Shown: positions 28,966 through 39,161 of the stretch, in pieces
Position numbering within the stretch: the first letter of the stretch is position 1
Layout of the letters: each line of letters begins with the position of its first letter
Assembly: GCA_028869995.1 (NCBI GenBank)
Contig: JAGWQN010000073.1
Coordinates: forward strand, 40,442-104,441
Origin: Rhodospirillales bacterium
GTDB taxonomy: Bacteria; Pseudomonadota; Alphaproteobacteria; Acetobacterales; Acetobacteraceae
Direction: 5' to 3'
Length of the DNA: 64,000 nt
Translations under genes and position numbers: made by a program
The notes under the pieces: model-generated
Databases searched by the model: none
Seen by the model: the letters and a program-made list of their open reading frames with translations, nothing else
Told to the model about the DNA's origin: nothing

Positions 28966-30009
28966 ATGACAGCAGAAGCATCGCCCGCACGTCCCGCCAC
29001 GACAGCACCCCGGGGGCTGCAGCGGCGGCCGCTGCTCACGCTGCTGGCAGGCGCGGGCGCGGCCGGGCTCGCCGCGCCGCGGGCGCGCGCGGCGTCCTGG
29101 CCCAACCAGCCGATCACCCTCGTTGTGACCACCAAGGCCGGCGGCGGCTTCGACCACATGGCGCGCAATCTCGCCCCCGCGCTCAGCCACGAGCTCGGCG
29201 TTCCGGTGAACGTGCTCGACAAGCCGGGCGGGGCGATGCTGCTGGGCACGGAGTATTTCCTCAGCCGGCCGCACGACGGCAACACGCTGCTGATCTCCGG
29301 CCCCTCGCCCTACTGGTACTTCGACATCAACAAGTTCCACGCCGGTTTCCGGCTCAAGGACTTCGACATCCTGAACGTGCAGTGGACCGACCGGAGCGCG
29401 GTCTTCGTGCCGAAGCACGGGCGGCTGCAATCCTTCCATGCCATCATTGACGCGATCAAGGCGCATCCCGGCAAGATCAGCGCCGGTGTGGTGCGCGATT
29501 CCGGCGAGTTCTTCAACGCCGGGATCCTGATCGAGAGCCTTGGGCTGCCGCGCTCGGCGATCCGGCTCGTGACCTACGAGGCGAGCGCGCCGCTGCGTAC
29601 CGCGCTCGCCGGCAAGCAGCTCGACTTCGCCGTCATCTCGGCGGAGGCGAGCCTGGGCATGCTCGGGCTGATCACACCGGTCGCGGTCTTCAGCCAAGCG
29701 ACGATGCCGGAACTGCACGGCGCACCGACGGTGAGCAGCGTGCTCAAGACCTACGGGGTCACCGTCGATTTCGTGCCGAGTTCGATGCGCGCCGTGATCA
29801 CCTATGCCGACCTCAGGACCCGCCACCCGCACCAGTACGCGCGGCTGCATGACGCCTACAGGAAGGTGCTGCACGACCCCGCGTTCCTGGCCACGGCCAG
29901 GAAGCAGGGGATCGGCACCGACTGGCTCGGCGAGCAGAAATCTAAGGCCGAGATCGAGGCCGCCTACGCCGTCTTCAACCGGCACAAGGCGCTGCTGATG
30001 GCCCGCTAG
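28966..30009 (+). CDS. tctC: Tripartite tricarboxylate transporter substrate-binding protein (TctC/Bug)
   Basis: WPNQPITLVVTTKAGGGFDHMARNLAPALSHELGVPVNVLDKPGGAMLLGTEYF. Confidence 0.9.
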   Translation: MTAEASPARPATTAPRGLQRRPLLTLLAGAGAAGLAAPRARAASWPNQPITLVVTTKAGGGFDHMARNLAPALSHELGVPVNVLDKPGGAMLLGTEYFLSRPHDGNTLLISGPSPYWYFDINKFHAGFRLKDFDILNVQWTDRSAVFVPKHGRLQSFHAIIDAIKAHPGKISAGVVRDSGEFFNAGILIESLGLPRSAIRLVTYEASAPLRTALAGKQLDFAVISAEASLGMLGLITPVAVFSQATMPELHGAPTVSSVLKTYGVTVDFVPSSMRAVITYADLRTRHPHQYARLHDAYRKVLHDPAFLATARKQGIGTDWLGEQKSKAEIEAAYAVFNRHKALLMAR

Positions 30010-30068
30010 AGCCGTATCCGATCGGATGGAATCATCGGGTCGGATTTCTTGCTCTGTAAAACCACGAT

Positions 30069-30133
30069 CTCGAGCAACGGATCTCGGGCCTGGTTGAGCC
30101 GGGCAGGCTCAACCAGGCCGGACGTTGCTCGAG
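30069..30133. terminator. Nested inverted repeat between convergent tctC and leuD-like genes
   Basis: Inner GGCCTGGTTGAGCC-GGGCA-GGCTCAACCAGGCC (14-bp perfect stem, 30087-30119); outer CTCGAGCAACG / CGTTGCTCGAG (30069-30079 / 30123-30133). Confidence 0.65.
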
Positions 30134-30157
30134 GCGCCGCCCGGACGCTCCAGCGTA

Positions 30158-30769
30158 TCAGGACGCGAGCCAGGGAAAGGCGCGGGCCTGCTCCTGTTCG
30201 AAGCGCCTCAGCGCTTCGGCGTATTCCTGCGTGTGCGCGATCTCGTCGAGCCCGCGCAGCAGCCGCTTGCGGCTGAGGGAGGCGATCTCGAAACGGTGCT
30301 GCGCGCCGTCCGGGCCGGTGACCGCCTGCGCCTCGAGCTCCACTGTCATCGTCGCGCCGGGGCGGGCGAGCAGCTGGCGGAGCAGCGCCTCCACCGTCGC
30401 CCCCGGCAGGCGCACCGGCAGGAGCCCGTTCTTGAGCGAGTTGTTGTAGAAGATGTCGCCGAAATTCGGCGCGATGACGGAGCGGATGCCAAAGCCCATC
30501 AGCCCGAACACCGCGGTCTCGCGCGACGAGCCGACGCCGAAATTGCGTCCGGCCACCGCGATCACCGCCTGTCGGTATGGCGCCTGGTTGAGGATGTAGT
30601 CCGCCTTCTCGCTGCCGTCGGCGTTGAAGCGGCGGTCGTGCAGCAGGATGTCGCGGAAGCGCGGCCCCTTCGGCACCTTGTTGAAGCGCGTCGGGCAGAG
30701 CTGGTTGGTGTCGAGATTCGCCTCGTCGAGCGGCACGGCGATGCCGCGAAGCGTGGTGAACGGTTCCAT
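30158..30769 (-). CDS. leuD: LeuD-type dehydratase small subunit
   Basis: MEPFTTLRGIAVPLDEANLDTNQLCPTRF...GRNFGVGSSRETAVFGLMGFGIRSVIAPNFGDIFYNN; start trimmed. Confidence 0.9.
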   Translation of the reverse strand: MEPFTTLRGIAVPLDEANLDTNQLCPTRFNKVPKGPRFRDILLHDRRFNADGSEKADYILNQAPYRQAVIAVAGRNFGVGSSRETAVFGLMGFGIRSVIAPNFGDIFYNNSLKNGLLPVRLPGATVEALLRQLLARPGATMTVELEAQAVTGPDGAQHRFEIASLSRKRLLRGLDEIAHTQEYAEALRRFEQEQARAFPWLAS

Positions 30770-30774
30770 GTCGA

Positions 30775-32184
30775 TCAGTTCCTTCCGCCGAGTTCGCGCA
30801 CATCCACGAGCCGCCCGCGCAGCGCCGCAGCCGCGGCCATCGCCGGGCTCATCAGGTGCGTGCGCCCGCCCGGTCCCTGCCGCCCCTGGAAGTTGCGGTT
30901 CGAGGTCGAGGCGCAGCGCTCGCCCGGTGCCAGCTGGTCGCCGTTGATCGCGGTGCACATCGAGCAGCCGGCCTCGCGCCACTCGAAGCCGGCGGCGGTG
31001 AAGATGCGGTCGAGCCCCTCCGCCTCGGCCTGGCGCTTGACGCTCACGGAGCCGGGCACGACCCATGCCGGAACGACGGCGCGCCCGAGCTTGGCCACCG
31101 CCGCCGCCGCACGCAGGTCGTCGATGCGCGCGTTGGTGCACGAACCGATGAAGACGCGGTCGATGGCGATCTCGCCGAGCGGCATGTTCGGCTGCAACCC
31201 CATGTACGCGAGCGCCTTGGCGTATTCGCCGCGTCGCTCGCCGTCCGTCTCGCGGTCGGGGTCCGGCACGCGCCCGTTGATCGGCAGCGCCTGCTCCGGG
31301 TTGGTGCCCCAGGTCACCATCGGCACCACGCTGCCGGCGTCGAGGGCGACCTCCTTGGCGAATTTCGCATCGGGGTCCGAGGGCAGCGTACGCCAGAACG
31401 CCAGCGCCGCGTCCCACGCGGCCCCCTTGGGCGTGAACGCGCGGCCGGCGAGGAACTCGTAGGTGGTATCGTCGGGCGCGATCATGCCGGCTCGCCCGCC
31501 AGCCTCGATCGACATGTTGCAGACCGTCATGCGCTCGTTCATCGACATGCGCGCGATGGTGGAGCCGGCGTATTCGATGGCGTAGCCGATGGCGCCGCCG
31601 ATCCCGATCCGGGCGATCACCGCGAGGATGATGTCCTTGGCGGTGACGCCGAAGCCGGGCGTGCCGTCGATGCTGATGCGCATCGTCTCCGGCCGGCGCT
31701 GCCAGATCGTCTGGGTCGCGACCACGTGCGTGGTCTCCGATGAGCCGATGCCGAAGGAGAGGTTGCCGAAGGCGCCGTGCGTCGAGGTGTGGGAATCCGC
31801 CCCCACCAGCACGATGCCAGGCTGGCTCAGCCCCAGCTCCGGGCCCGCGACGTGCAGGATGCCCTGCCGCGCGTCGCCCCAGCCGAAGCGCGCGATGCCG
31901 TAGGCATCGGTGTTGCGCTCCAGCAGCTCGATCATGTTGCGGATCTCGGGGTCGGGCAGGTTGGCGACCCCGCCCGCGCGGGCGCGCGGATCGGTCGGGA
32001 TGTAGTGGTCGGAGAAGGCGAACACCTTGTCCGGGTGCGCAACGGCGAGGCCGCGCTCCTGCAGCGTGTCGAATGTGTGCCGGGAGCCCTCATGGATCAG
32101 GCAGCGATCGACATAGAGCAGCGTCTCGTCTTCCTCCCGTGCCACGACATGATTGTCCCAAACCTTCTCGAACAGCGTCTTCAT
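30775..32184 (-). CDS. leuC: LeuC-type (aconitase superfamily) dehydratase large subunit
   Basis: VGADSHTSTHGAFGNLSFGIGSSE, FIGSCTNARIDDLRAA, GCSMC cluster cysteines. Confidence 0.9.
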   Translation of the reverse strand: MKTLFEKVWDNHVVAREEDETLLYVDRCLIHEGSRHTFDTLQERGLAVAHPDKVFAFSDHYIPTDPRARAGGVANLPDPEIRNMIELLERNTDAYGIARFGWGDARQGILHVAGPELGLSQPGIVLVGADSHTSTHGAFGNLSFGIGSSETTHVVATQTIWQRRPETMRISIDGTPGFGVTAKDIILAVIARIGIGGAIGYAIEYAGSTIARMSMNERMTVCNMSIEAGGRAGMIAPDDTTYEFLAGRAFTPKGAAWDAALAFWRTLPSDPDAKFAKEVALDAGSVVPMVTWGTNPEQALPINGRVPDPDRETDGERRGEYAKALAYMGLQPNMPLGEIAIDRVFIGSCTNARIDDLRAAAAVAKLGRAVVPAWVVPGSVSVKRQAEAEGLDRIFTAAGFEWREAGCSMCTAINGDQLAPGERCASTSNRNFQGRQGPGGRTHLMSPAMAAAAALRGRLVDVRELGGRN

Positions 32185-32495
32185 CCGCCCGTTTTCTCCG
32201 TTGCGTCCGGCTCTTCAGTCTGCGTCCGGCGGGTTGAGGCGCAAGCCCCGGCCGCGGACATGGCTCGCGAAAGCACCGCGGTGCGGCCCCGCATCGTGCC
32301 CGGCCGTGCCCTGCGGCCAGCCCGAGGATCGCGCCTCTCTCCTGCGCGTGAGGTTACGTTGGCGCCGGCAGGGCCGCAACTCCGCCTGGCGGCAGCCACC
32401 ACGGCGCTGAAGAACGCGTCGCGACGCTCGCTGGCACGGCCTTCCACGCCGTCGCAGAAAACATTCCAAATAAGCAACGAAACGCCGAAACGCGG

Positions 32496-33305
32496 GTGCT
32501 ATCCCGATCCAGGACATGTCCACAACCTGGTCGCGAGCCGGGGGAGGGGCGGATCGAGGCGGTCGTTTCGTTGACGCGAGCGATGCCTTGGTTCGACGGA
32601 CAGAACCCTGCCGCCTGGTGGGACAAGGTCAAGGCGCTCTTGCCCGCGCCGGGACGGGCAGCAAAGGTCGCGCATCATGCAGCGCTCCCATGGCGGGAGA
32701 TAGGACCCTTTATGGCCTTGCTCGGGTCGCAGGCCGGTGTCGGCGCCGCTGCGCTTGAGCCTCTGATTCTGACAGCAACTCGGAATGGCGACGTTCCGGG
32801 CACAACTTGGTATGCGATCGACCTGGCGGAGCGTATCTGGACCATTCCGGCCAATCGTATGAAGGCCAACCGTGAGCATCGCGTTCCGCTCTCGTTGCCC
32901 GCATTGGCTGCTCTTCAACCGATGAAGCGGCTCGCGGATGGTTCAACCACTGGCAAGCTTCGTGCTTTTCCGGGCCGAAAGGCAAAATCATCGATGAGCG
33001 AGATGACTTTCACGGCCGCGCTCCGGCGAATGGGTCGTAAGGATCTGACTGTACACGACTTTCGCTCAACATTTCGTACGTAGTACGAAACCGCAACGAT
33101 TCATCCGGGCGAACTCGCAGAGCAAGCTCTTGCATACACAATCAGTAACAAAACCGAGACTGCTTATGCGCGAGGTGTTCAGCTGGAGCGCCGCCGACCG
33201 TTGATGGACGATTGGGCCAGGGCCTGCGCAATAGATTGCGGGCCTCGGATTCTACGCGGCACGAGTGAGACGCCTGAGCAAAAGGACAGCAGAAGCGGCG
33301 TATAG
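32496..33305 (+). pseudogene. Truncated P4-type tyrosine recombinase/integrase with in-frame amber codon
   Basis: RIEAVVSLTRAMPW..NPAAWW, LTATRNGDVPGTTWYAIDL, VHDFRSTFRT* then in frame YETATIHPGELAEQALAY...ETAYARGVQLERRRPLMDDWA; TAG at 33081-33083; N-terminus missing. Confidence 0.82.
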
Positions 33306-33618
33306 GAAGGCCTTAGGGGTCAACTCGAGCCGATTCACATCCGGCAGGACGTGCGAGCGGAGATAGGTCCGAGCAATTTCTCGCGCATCGGTTGAGATGG
33401 GGCCGGGTCGGACAACCTGAGGGTGAGGCGGTCTGGCTGATATCAGAAACGTAATCTCAAGCCGTTGGGATTTTTGTTGCCCGAAATTTGAAAAATTGCT
33501 CACGCTTCAGCGAATGTCCCGTGGTTCGGGCATGAAGCGGAAAATGTGACGGGATCGACGGATGCCACGCACCCGTCGGCGAACAATGGCCTGTTCGACC
33601 AGCACGGGGTGAGACCGC

Positions 33619-36600
33619 ATGAGCGTGTTCATTGCTAATCCGCTTCTTGATCAGGAAAAACATTATAATAATGGCACAGTGGTAACATTGGGCCGCATCT
33701 TTGTTGCTCAACAAAACGGCATTGGAGTTGCATTACAGCCGTCGTTTTCCGGCAATGCAAACAACGGCGCTTCGCAGCCATTTTCCTCTTCGGCGTTGTG
33801 GTTTCCGACTTCCAATACGTCAACGTTTTCAGCTACGGGAAGTGGACTGCAGTATCCCGAGGTTGGTATATATTTCACTGCAACGGGATCCTTCTCCGGA
33901 AATGGAAACAGCGTTCCGGGAGCAACGGATACGGCTTTCGTCATCGGTCCCGCCACCATCCAGGAGACTGGCCTCGGCTCGACCCCTGTGACTATCGGTC
34001 CCGGCACCATCACGGGCTCCGGTACTGTAGGTACACTCGCGCTTGATGGGACGCTCGTCATCGCCGCGGGAATGGTCACGAACACGTTATACGTAGGTGT
34101 TGACTATACTGGAAGCTCGTACCAAGGCCCCCTCCTGTCCGGCCAAGGGGTGGCGTCTAACCCACAACAAAATTTCGATTGGTTGGTTCCTGGGGTGCCT
34201 TATTCACTGAATAAGACAGATATATATTCATATTCGCCTGGTTCCATCGCCAACGCCGGAAGTCTCGGCGCGATCGTCACCTATGTCGGCCCGACGGTAA
34301 CGCAAAACGGAACCGTCATTCCGGCCACGACGCTTTCTCCGGTCACCTATGCCTCCAACGTCATCACCGTCAGCGGAACGATCACGTCGGATACGGGGAC
34401 CCTGGCGGATTCGACTGTTGGCGTGAGCGGGTTGCTGAGTTTCGACGGCCAGGAAGGCGTGGACGTTCGCTACGGTTCCACCATCGTCGTGCCGAGCGGC
34501 GGGAACGTGCAGAGCAGCGTGGTGGCGCTGGAGGCGGGCCAGGGCGCGGCGCTGTCGGTGGCCGCGGGCGGCACCGTCGGGCTCACCGGCGGCGCCAGCG
34601 GTCCGAACGGGCAGGAGGGGCTGCTCGATAACGGATATGCCGTGCTCAAGGGCGGCAGCCTGCAGAGCCCGAACGCCGTGCTTGAGGTCGGCGTCTCGGG
34701 CGCGGGCACGTTCGCGGTGCAGGCGGGCGGGCAGGCGACGACCGGGTTTTCGGAGGTGGGCGGGCAAGGCACGCTGGGCGTTTCCGGCGCCGGCGCGCTG
34801 TTCCAGAGCAACGCCACGGGCACGCTGGTCGATAACGGCCAGGTCAGCGTCGACGGCTCGGCGACGCTGAGCGTGGGTAACGCGACGCTGGGCGAGGCGG
34901 CGGGCGATGCCGGCTACGCCATGGTGAGCGCCGCCGCGATGACGCTCGCCAACACGCTCACCATGGGCGAGAGTGGCGCGGGAACGTTGTCCATCCAGAA
35001 CAACGCCAGCCTGCAGACGGGCGGCAATGTCGAGCTTGGCGCGCAGAGCGGCGGCTCGGGGTTGTTCTCGCTCGGCTCCGGCGCTTCGGCGCGCGTGCAG
35101 GGCAACCTCTCCGCGGGCGCCTCCGCGGGCGGGACGGGCTCGGTAGCGATCGATGGCGGCACGACGACACTGACCGTCGAGGGCGACACCGCGATCGGCG
35201 AGGGCGGGACCGGCACGCTGGCGCTGACCGGTGGCGCGAGCCTGCTCGCCGTCGGCGCGCTCGATATCGGCAGCGCGGGTGCGACCAACGGGCTCGGCAG
35301 CGCGAGTGTCGCGGGCGTGATCGTCGCCAGCAACGATCTCTCGGTGGATAACGGCTCGCTCTCGCTGGCAACCACTGGAACACTGGCGGTGAGTGGCGCG
35401 CTTTCCGCGGGCGACGCCGCGGGCGGCACCGGCAGCATCGCGCTCGCCGCCGGCGCGCAGGTGACGGACATCGCCGGTGTCACCGTCGGTGGCGCAGGCA
35501 CGGGCAGCCTTGCCGCGACGGGTGCCACCATCAACGCGCCGGGAGCGGATTTCAGCGTGGGCGAGAGCGCGGGCGGCAACGGCAACGCGAGCATCACCGG
35601 CGGCCTGCTCAACGTCGCCTCGATGGCGGTGGGCAGTGCCGGCAATGGCGCCTTCGATCTCTCGGGCAATGCCACGGTGAGCGTCGCGAACGATGTCGCG
35701 GTGGGCGACAGCCTTGGCGGCATCGGCGTCGCTACGCTGAGCGGTGCGGGCAGCATAATGACCGTGGGCAACGGTCTCACGGTGGGCGGCCAGGGCAATG
35801 GCGGGCTGGTGGTCAGCGGCGCTCAGCTCGATGTCGTGCACGGCGATATCTCGGTCGGCGAGAGCGCGGGTGGCTCGGGTGCGCTGACGGTCAACACCGG
35901 CTCGCTCGCCGCCGCCGGCAACCTCGACGTGGGCTCGGCCGGCCAGGGCGTGGTCGAACTGCAGCTTGGCGCGAACCTCGGCGTGCTGCCCGATGTCAGC
36001 GTGGGCGAGAGTGCGACGGGTAGCGGGCTGCTGTCGCTCGATTTCGGGATGCTGCAGGCGCAGACGCTCTCGCTCGGCGGCTATGGCCAGGCGACGCTGG
36101 AGCTCGCCGCGGATTCGGTGCTGACGACGAACAGTGCCGCGATCGCCGAGCAGGCGACGGGCTACGTGCAGCGCGCGGACATCAATCAGAGCACGTGGCA
36201 GGTGGCGCAGAGCCTGGTGGTGGGCGATGCCGGCCAGGCGCAGGTGACGATCAGCAACGGCGGCGCGGTGTTCGCGCAGGGCAGCTTCGGCATCGGCGGC
36301 AAGAAGGGGGCCGCCGGCACGGTCGATGCAACCGGCGGCGGCAGCACCGTGGACTTCTCGTCGCTGGTGGTGGGCGATGGCGGTTCCGGCACGTTGCTGT
36401 TGCAGAACGGCGCAACCTCGGCACCGGTAAAGGGTCAGATCGGGACGATCGAGATCGCGGCGCAGGGCGGGTCCGTGGGGACGATCGCACTCTCCGGCGG
36501 CAGCGACCTGACCGGGGCGACGCTCGATGTCGGGGGAGCGGGGACGAGCGAAGGTGGCGCAGGCCTGCTCACGATCGACACCGGCGCGAGCGTGAGCGTG

Positions 36601-37926
36601 ACCGATGTGACGGTGTTCGGGCATGGCACCGTTGTGCTCTCCGGCGGGACGCTGGCGAGCAGCCCCGTCACGGTCGAGGCAGGCGGGACGATCGGCGGCA
36701 CCGGCACCATCTCCGGCAACGTCACCAGCGAGGCGAGCATCCTGGCGGATCGCGGCCGGCTCGAGATCACCGGTTCGATCGCCGGCACGGGCGACGTGGT
36801 GCTGCAGACGGGCGCGGACCTTGCGGTGGGCACCGGTATCGCGGCGACGCAGACCATCGATGGGCTGACCACCTATCAGGAGACCCTGGACCTGCGCGGG
36901 CTCGCCTTCACGGCCAGACAGATGACGACGCTGGCCAGCGGCGATACGTTGACGATCAGCAACGGTAGCCAGGCGATGGCGCTCACGATGGGCAACAGCA
37001 CCGGCCTCGCCTATCGCCTCGGCGCGGACGGCAGCGGCGGCACGGAGCTCTCGGTCGCCTGCTACGCGCATGGGACACGGGTGCTGACGCGCGATGGCGA
37101 GGTGGCGGTGGAGCATCTCGCCGTGGGCGACCGGGTGGCGACGCTCTCCGGCGGGCTGCGCGCGGTGCGGTGGATCGGGCGGCGCGGCTATGACGGGCGT
37201 TTCGCGGCCGGCAATCCGCTGGTGCTGCCGGTCACGATACGTGCCGGCGCGCTCGGCAGGGGCCTGCCATGGCGCGACCTCACCGTCTCGCCCATGCACG
37301 CCCTGCTGATCGATGGCGCGCTGGTGCCCGCCGTGGCCCTCGTGAACGGGACGAGCATCGTGCACGCAACGTCGGTGGAGGCCGTGGCGTACGTGCATGT
37401 CGAACTCGATGGGCACGACATCCTGTTCGCCGAGGGTGTCGCCGCGGAGAGCTTCCGCGACGACGGCAACCGAGGGCAATTTGCCAACGCGCGGACGGCA
37501 CGGGGAGGAAACGCGCCGGTGGCATCCTGCGCGCCCGTGGTGACCGGCGGCGCGTTGGTGGAGCGGCTGCGGCGGCGCATCGGCGGGCTTGGCGAGCCGG
37601 GCGAGCCGGGTTCCCTGATCGGCCATGTGGACACGGTGTCGGACCCGAAGATCTCGGGCTGGGCCCTCGACCTCGCGAACCCGGCGCACGGTGTCGTGTT
37701 GGAAGCGTTCGTGGGCGGCCAGCGGATCGGGGCATCGGTGGCCAATTGGTGGCGCCCGGACCTCGCGAGGGCCGGTTACGGCACCGGGCACCACGGTTTC
37801 GAGTTCGTGCCGCCGGACGGGATCGCGGCAGCGGATATCGTGTTCCGCCGCGCGGCAGATGGCGCACCACTCGCTGCGCACGCCGGCACGCTGACCGCCA
37901 TCGCACCCATTGCCCTCGCGGGATAG
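33619..37926 (+). CDS. 1435-aa repeat-rich predicted beta-helical surface protein with C-terminal Hint_2 domain and a GWALD-type terminal domain
   Basis: Tandem VGESAGGxG.../VGxxGxGxL repeats; Hint: CYAHGTRVLTRDGEVAVEHLAVGDRVATL...DLTVSPMHALLIDGALVPA...HVELDGHDILFAEGVAAESF; tail GWALDLANPAHGVVLEAFVGGQRIG...HGFEFVPPDG. Confidence 0.88.
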   Translation: MSVFIANPLLDQEKHYNNGTVVTLGRIFVAQQNGIGVALQPSFSGNANNGASQPFSSSALWFPTSNTSTFSATGSGLQYPEVGIYFTATGSFSGNGNSVPGATDTAFVIGPATIQETGLGSTPVTIGPGTITGSGTVGTLALDGTLVIAAGMVTNTLYVGVDYTGSSYQGPLLSGQGVASNPQQNFDWLVPGVPYSLNKTDIYSYSPGSIANAGSLGAIVTYVGPTVTQNGTVIPATTLSPVTYASNVITVSGTITSDTGTLADSTVGVSGLLSFDGQEGVDVRYGSTIVVPSGGNVQSSVVALEAGQGAALSVAAGGTVGLTGGASGPNGQEGLLDNGYAVLKGGSLQSPNAVLEVGVSGAGTFAVQAGGQATTGFSEVGGQGTLGVSGAGALFQSNATGTLVDNGQVSVDGSATLSVGNATLGEAAGDAGYAMVSAAAMTLANTLTMGESGAGTLSIQNNASLQTGGNVELGAQSGGSGLFSLGSGASARVQGNLSAGASAGGTGSVAIDGGTTTLTVEGDTAIGEGGTGTLALTGGASLLAVGALDIGSAGATNGLGSASVAGVIVASNDLSVDNGSLSLATTGTLAVSGALSAGDAAGGTGSIALAAGAQVTDIAGVTVGGAGTGSLAATGATINAPGADFSVGESAGGNGNASITGGLLNVASMAVGSAGNGAFDLSGNATVSVANDVAVGDSLGGIGVATLSGAGSIMTVGNGLTVGGQGNGGLVVSGAQLDVVHGDISVGESAGGSGALTVNTGSLAAAGNLDVGSAGQGVVELQLGANLGVLPDVSVGESATGSGLLSLDFGMLQAQTLSLGGYGQATLELAADSVLTTNSAAIAEQATGYVQRADINQSTWQVAQSLVVGDAGQAQVTISNGGAVFAQGSFGIGGKKGAAGTVDATGGGSTVDFSSLVVGDGGSGTLLLQNGATSAPVKGQIGTIEIAAQGGSVGTIALSGGSDLTGATLDVGGAGTSEGGAGLLTIDTGASVSVTDVTVFGHGTVVLSGGTLASSPVTVEAGGTIGGTGTISGNVTSEASILADRGRLEITGSIAGTGDVVLQTGADLAVGTGIAATQTIDGLTTYQETLDLRGLAFTARQMTTLASGDTLTISNGSQAMALTMGNSTGLAYRLGADGSGGTELSVACYAHGTRVLTRDGEVAVEHLAVGDRVATLSGGLRAVRWIGRRGYDGRFAAGNPLVLPVTIRAGALGRGLPWRDLTVSPMHALLIDGALVPAVALVNGTSIVHATSVEAVAYVHVELDGHDILFAEGVAAESFRDDGNRGQFANARTARGGNAPVASCAPVVTGGALVERLRRRIGGLGEPGEPGSLIGHVDTVSDPKISGWALDLANPAHGVVLEAFVGGQRIGASVANWWRPDLARAGYGTGHHGFEFVPPDGIAAADIVFRRAADGAPLAAHAGTLTAIAPIALAG

Positions 37927-38639
37927 ACCAATCCGGTCGCCGCGAGCGGGCGGGGGAGCGCAAACTGAGGCAACACATCCGGCACTTCCGCGACAGCCCC
38001 GTCGCCTGCACCCGTTCGTCAACCCGCCTCCGGTGGGTAATGGAACGAACGGCGAATTTGACGATAGACACGGCTGCTTTGGCAAGGCATCGGTTGCGCT
38101 GAATTGCGTCACAAAAGCAATGAATCCCCGTCAACTCCAGCAAGAACGGGAGCCGGCCCACGTCGGAGGGCCATCTGAAACGCCGCATCTTGGCCTGATC
38201 GCATGTCGACCCGGCAATGTAAGGGCGCCGCCGTCGGGCGACGCCAATGTGTCAGTCCCGGCTTCGCAGCAGTTCCGAACGTCAACCCGCCAATTATTGC
38301 TGATCACGAACCTTCCGCGCGCGCCCTAACTCGCCCAGTTCTGCGACACCGGCGTAAGTTCGTGGCTCTGGGCGAGTGGGCAGGCGGCCGGGAGCCGATC
38401 AGGCAACGTGAGCACGACGCGAACCCCCGGAACCCTGGCCCCGGCGCTCGATATAGGCGTCGAGCGAAGCGAAATCGATGCGTGAAAACCTTTCGATGTG
38501 ACAGGAAAAACGTCTGTATATCACATCAAGTCATGAAGGTTTGATTTTCCGATTGACAGAATATGCATCGCCTCCGTTGGTTCGATTACGCCAGGGTGGT
38601 GCCACAAAACCATGAAACAAGCCAAGAATAGATTTCTCA

Positions 38640-38880
38640 TCCTGTAGCGCGGTGGGGCCTGTTACAGCGCGTATCCATATACAATAGCCAACGTTAGAAA
38701 CAATGCAGATTTGGACCTGAAAGATCTGGACAAGACGATCGTATAAAGCTGCGGTTCGACGGCAGTCCTTGAGGCGATTGATGATGCGCTCGATGACCTT
38801 CCGCCCGCGGTAGCAGCAGGGAGGGCTCGAGAGCTTCCATCGCTGGTTGGGTTTTCGCAGTATGCTGGATCAGAGATCGC
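38640..38880 (-). mobile_element. IS5-family transposase C-terminal remnant
   Basis: Minus-strand translation RKPNQRWKLSSPPCCYRGRKVIERIINRLKDCRRTAALYDRLVQIFQ matches the IS5-type NRR...Y..R..IE..I.RLK..RR.A.RYD pattern; no intact ORF. Confidence 0.6.
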
Positions 38881-39161
38881 ATACGTTTCCGAAGTAAATT
38901 CGCCTGGATGCACGATCAATCATGAAGCAGAGTACGTGACGATTAGACTTGAATGCGGATCCAATGAACATCATGTTCCCGCGGCCGCCGACGGGCGCGG
39001 TCGGCGCGTCGGCTGGGACCAAAGGTAACCTGGGGGCGACGATGGACATCGCGGTGGGTGGCACCGTGGATGGTCGTCGTCGGACCTGGCGGCTCGGCAT
39101 AGAGCCAGGCGATCTCTCCCTTTGGGGTATCCTGACCAAAACTTTGCCTGGAGGGCTGGAC

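Noticed and set aside
32985-33618. Small minus-strand ORFs (33252-33503, 33457-33714) as genes
   Set aside because: No recognisable domain or start context; overlap pseudogene and leader sequence.
33619-37926. Polymorphic-toxin interpretation of the Hint protein
   Set aside because: No recognisable nuclease/deaminase toxin after the Hint domain and no small immunity gene immediately downstream; the tail looks like a GWALD-type accessory domain.
34228-38112. 1294-aa minus-strand ORF antisense to the Hint/repeat gene
   Set aside because: Gly/Ala/Ser-repeat coding in high-GC DNA leaves the antisense frame open; the translation is His/Arg/Gln/Ala-rich with no recognisable domain, whereas the plus frame has clear Hint motifs.
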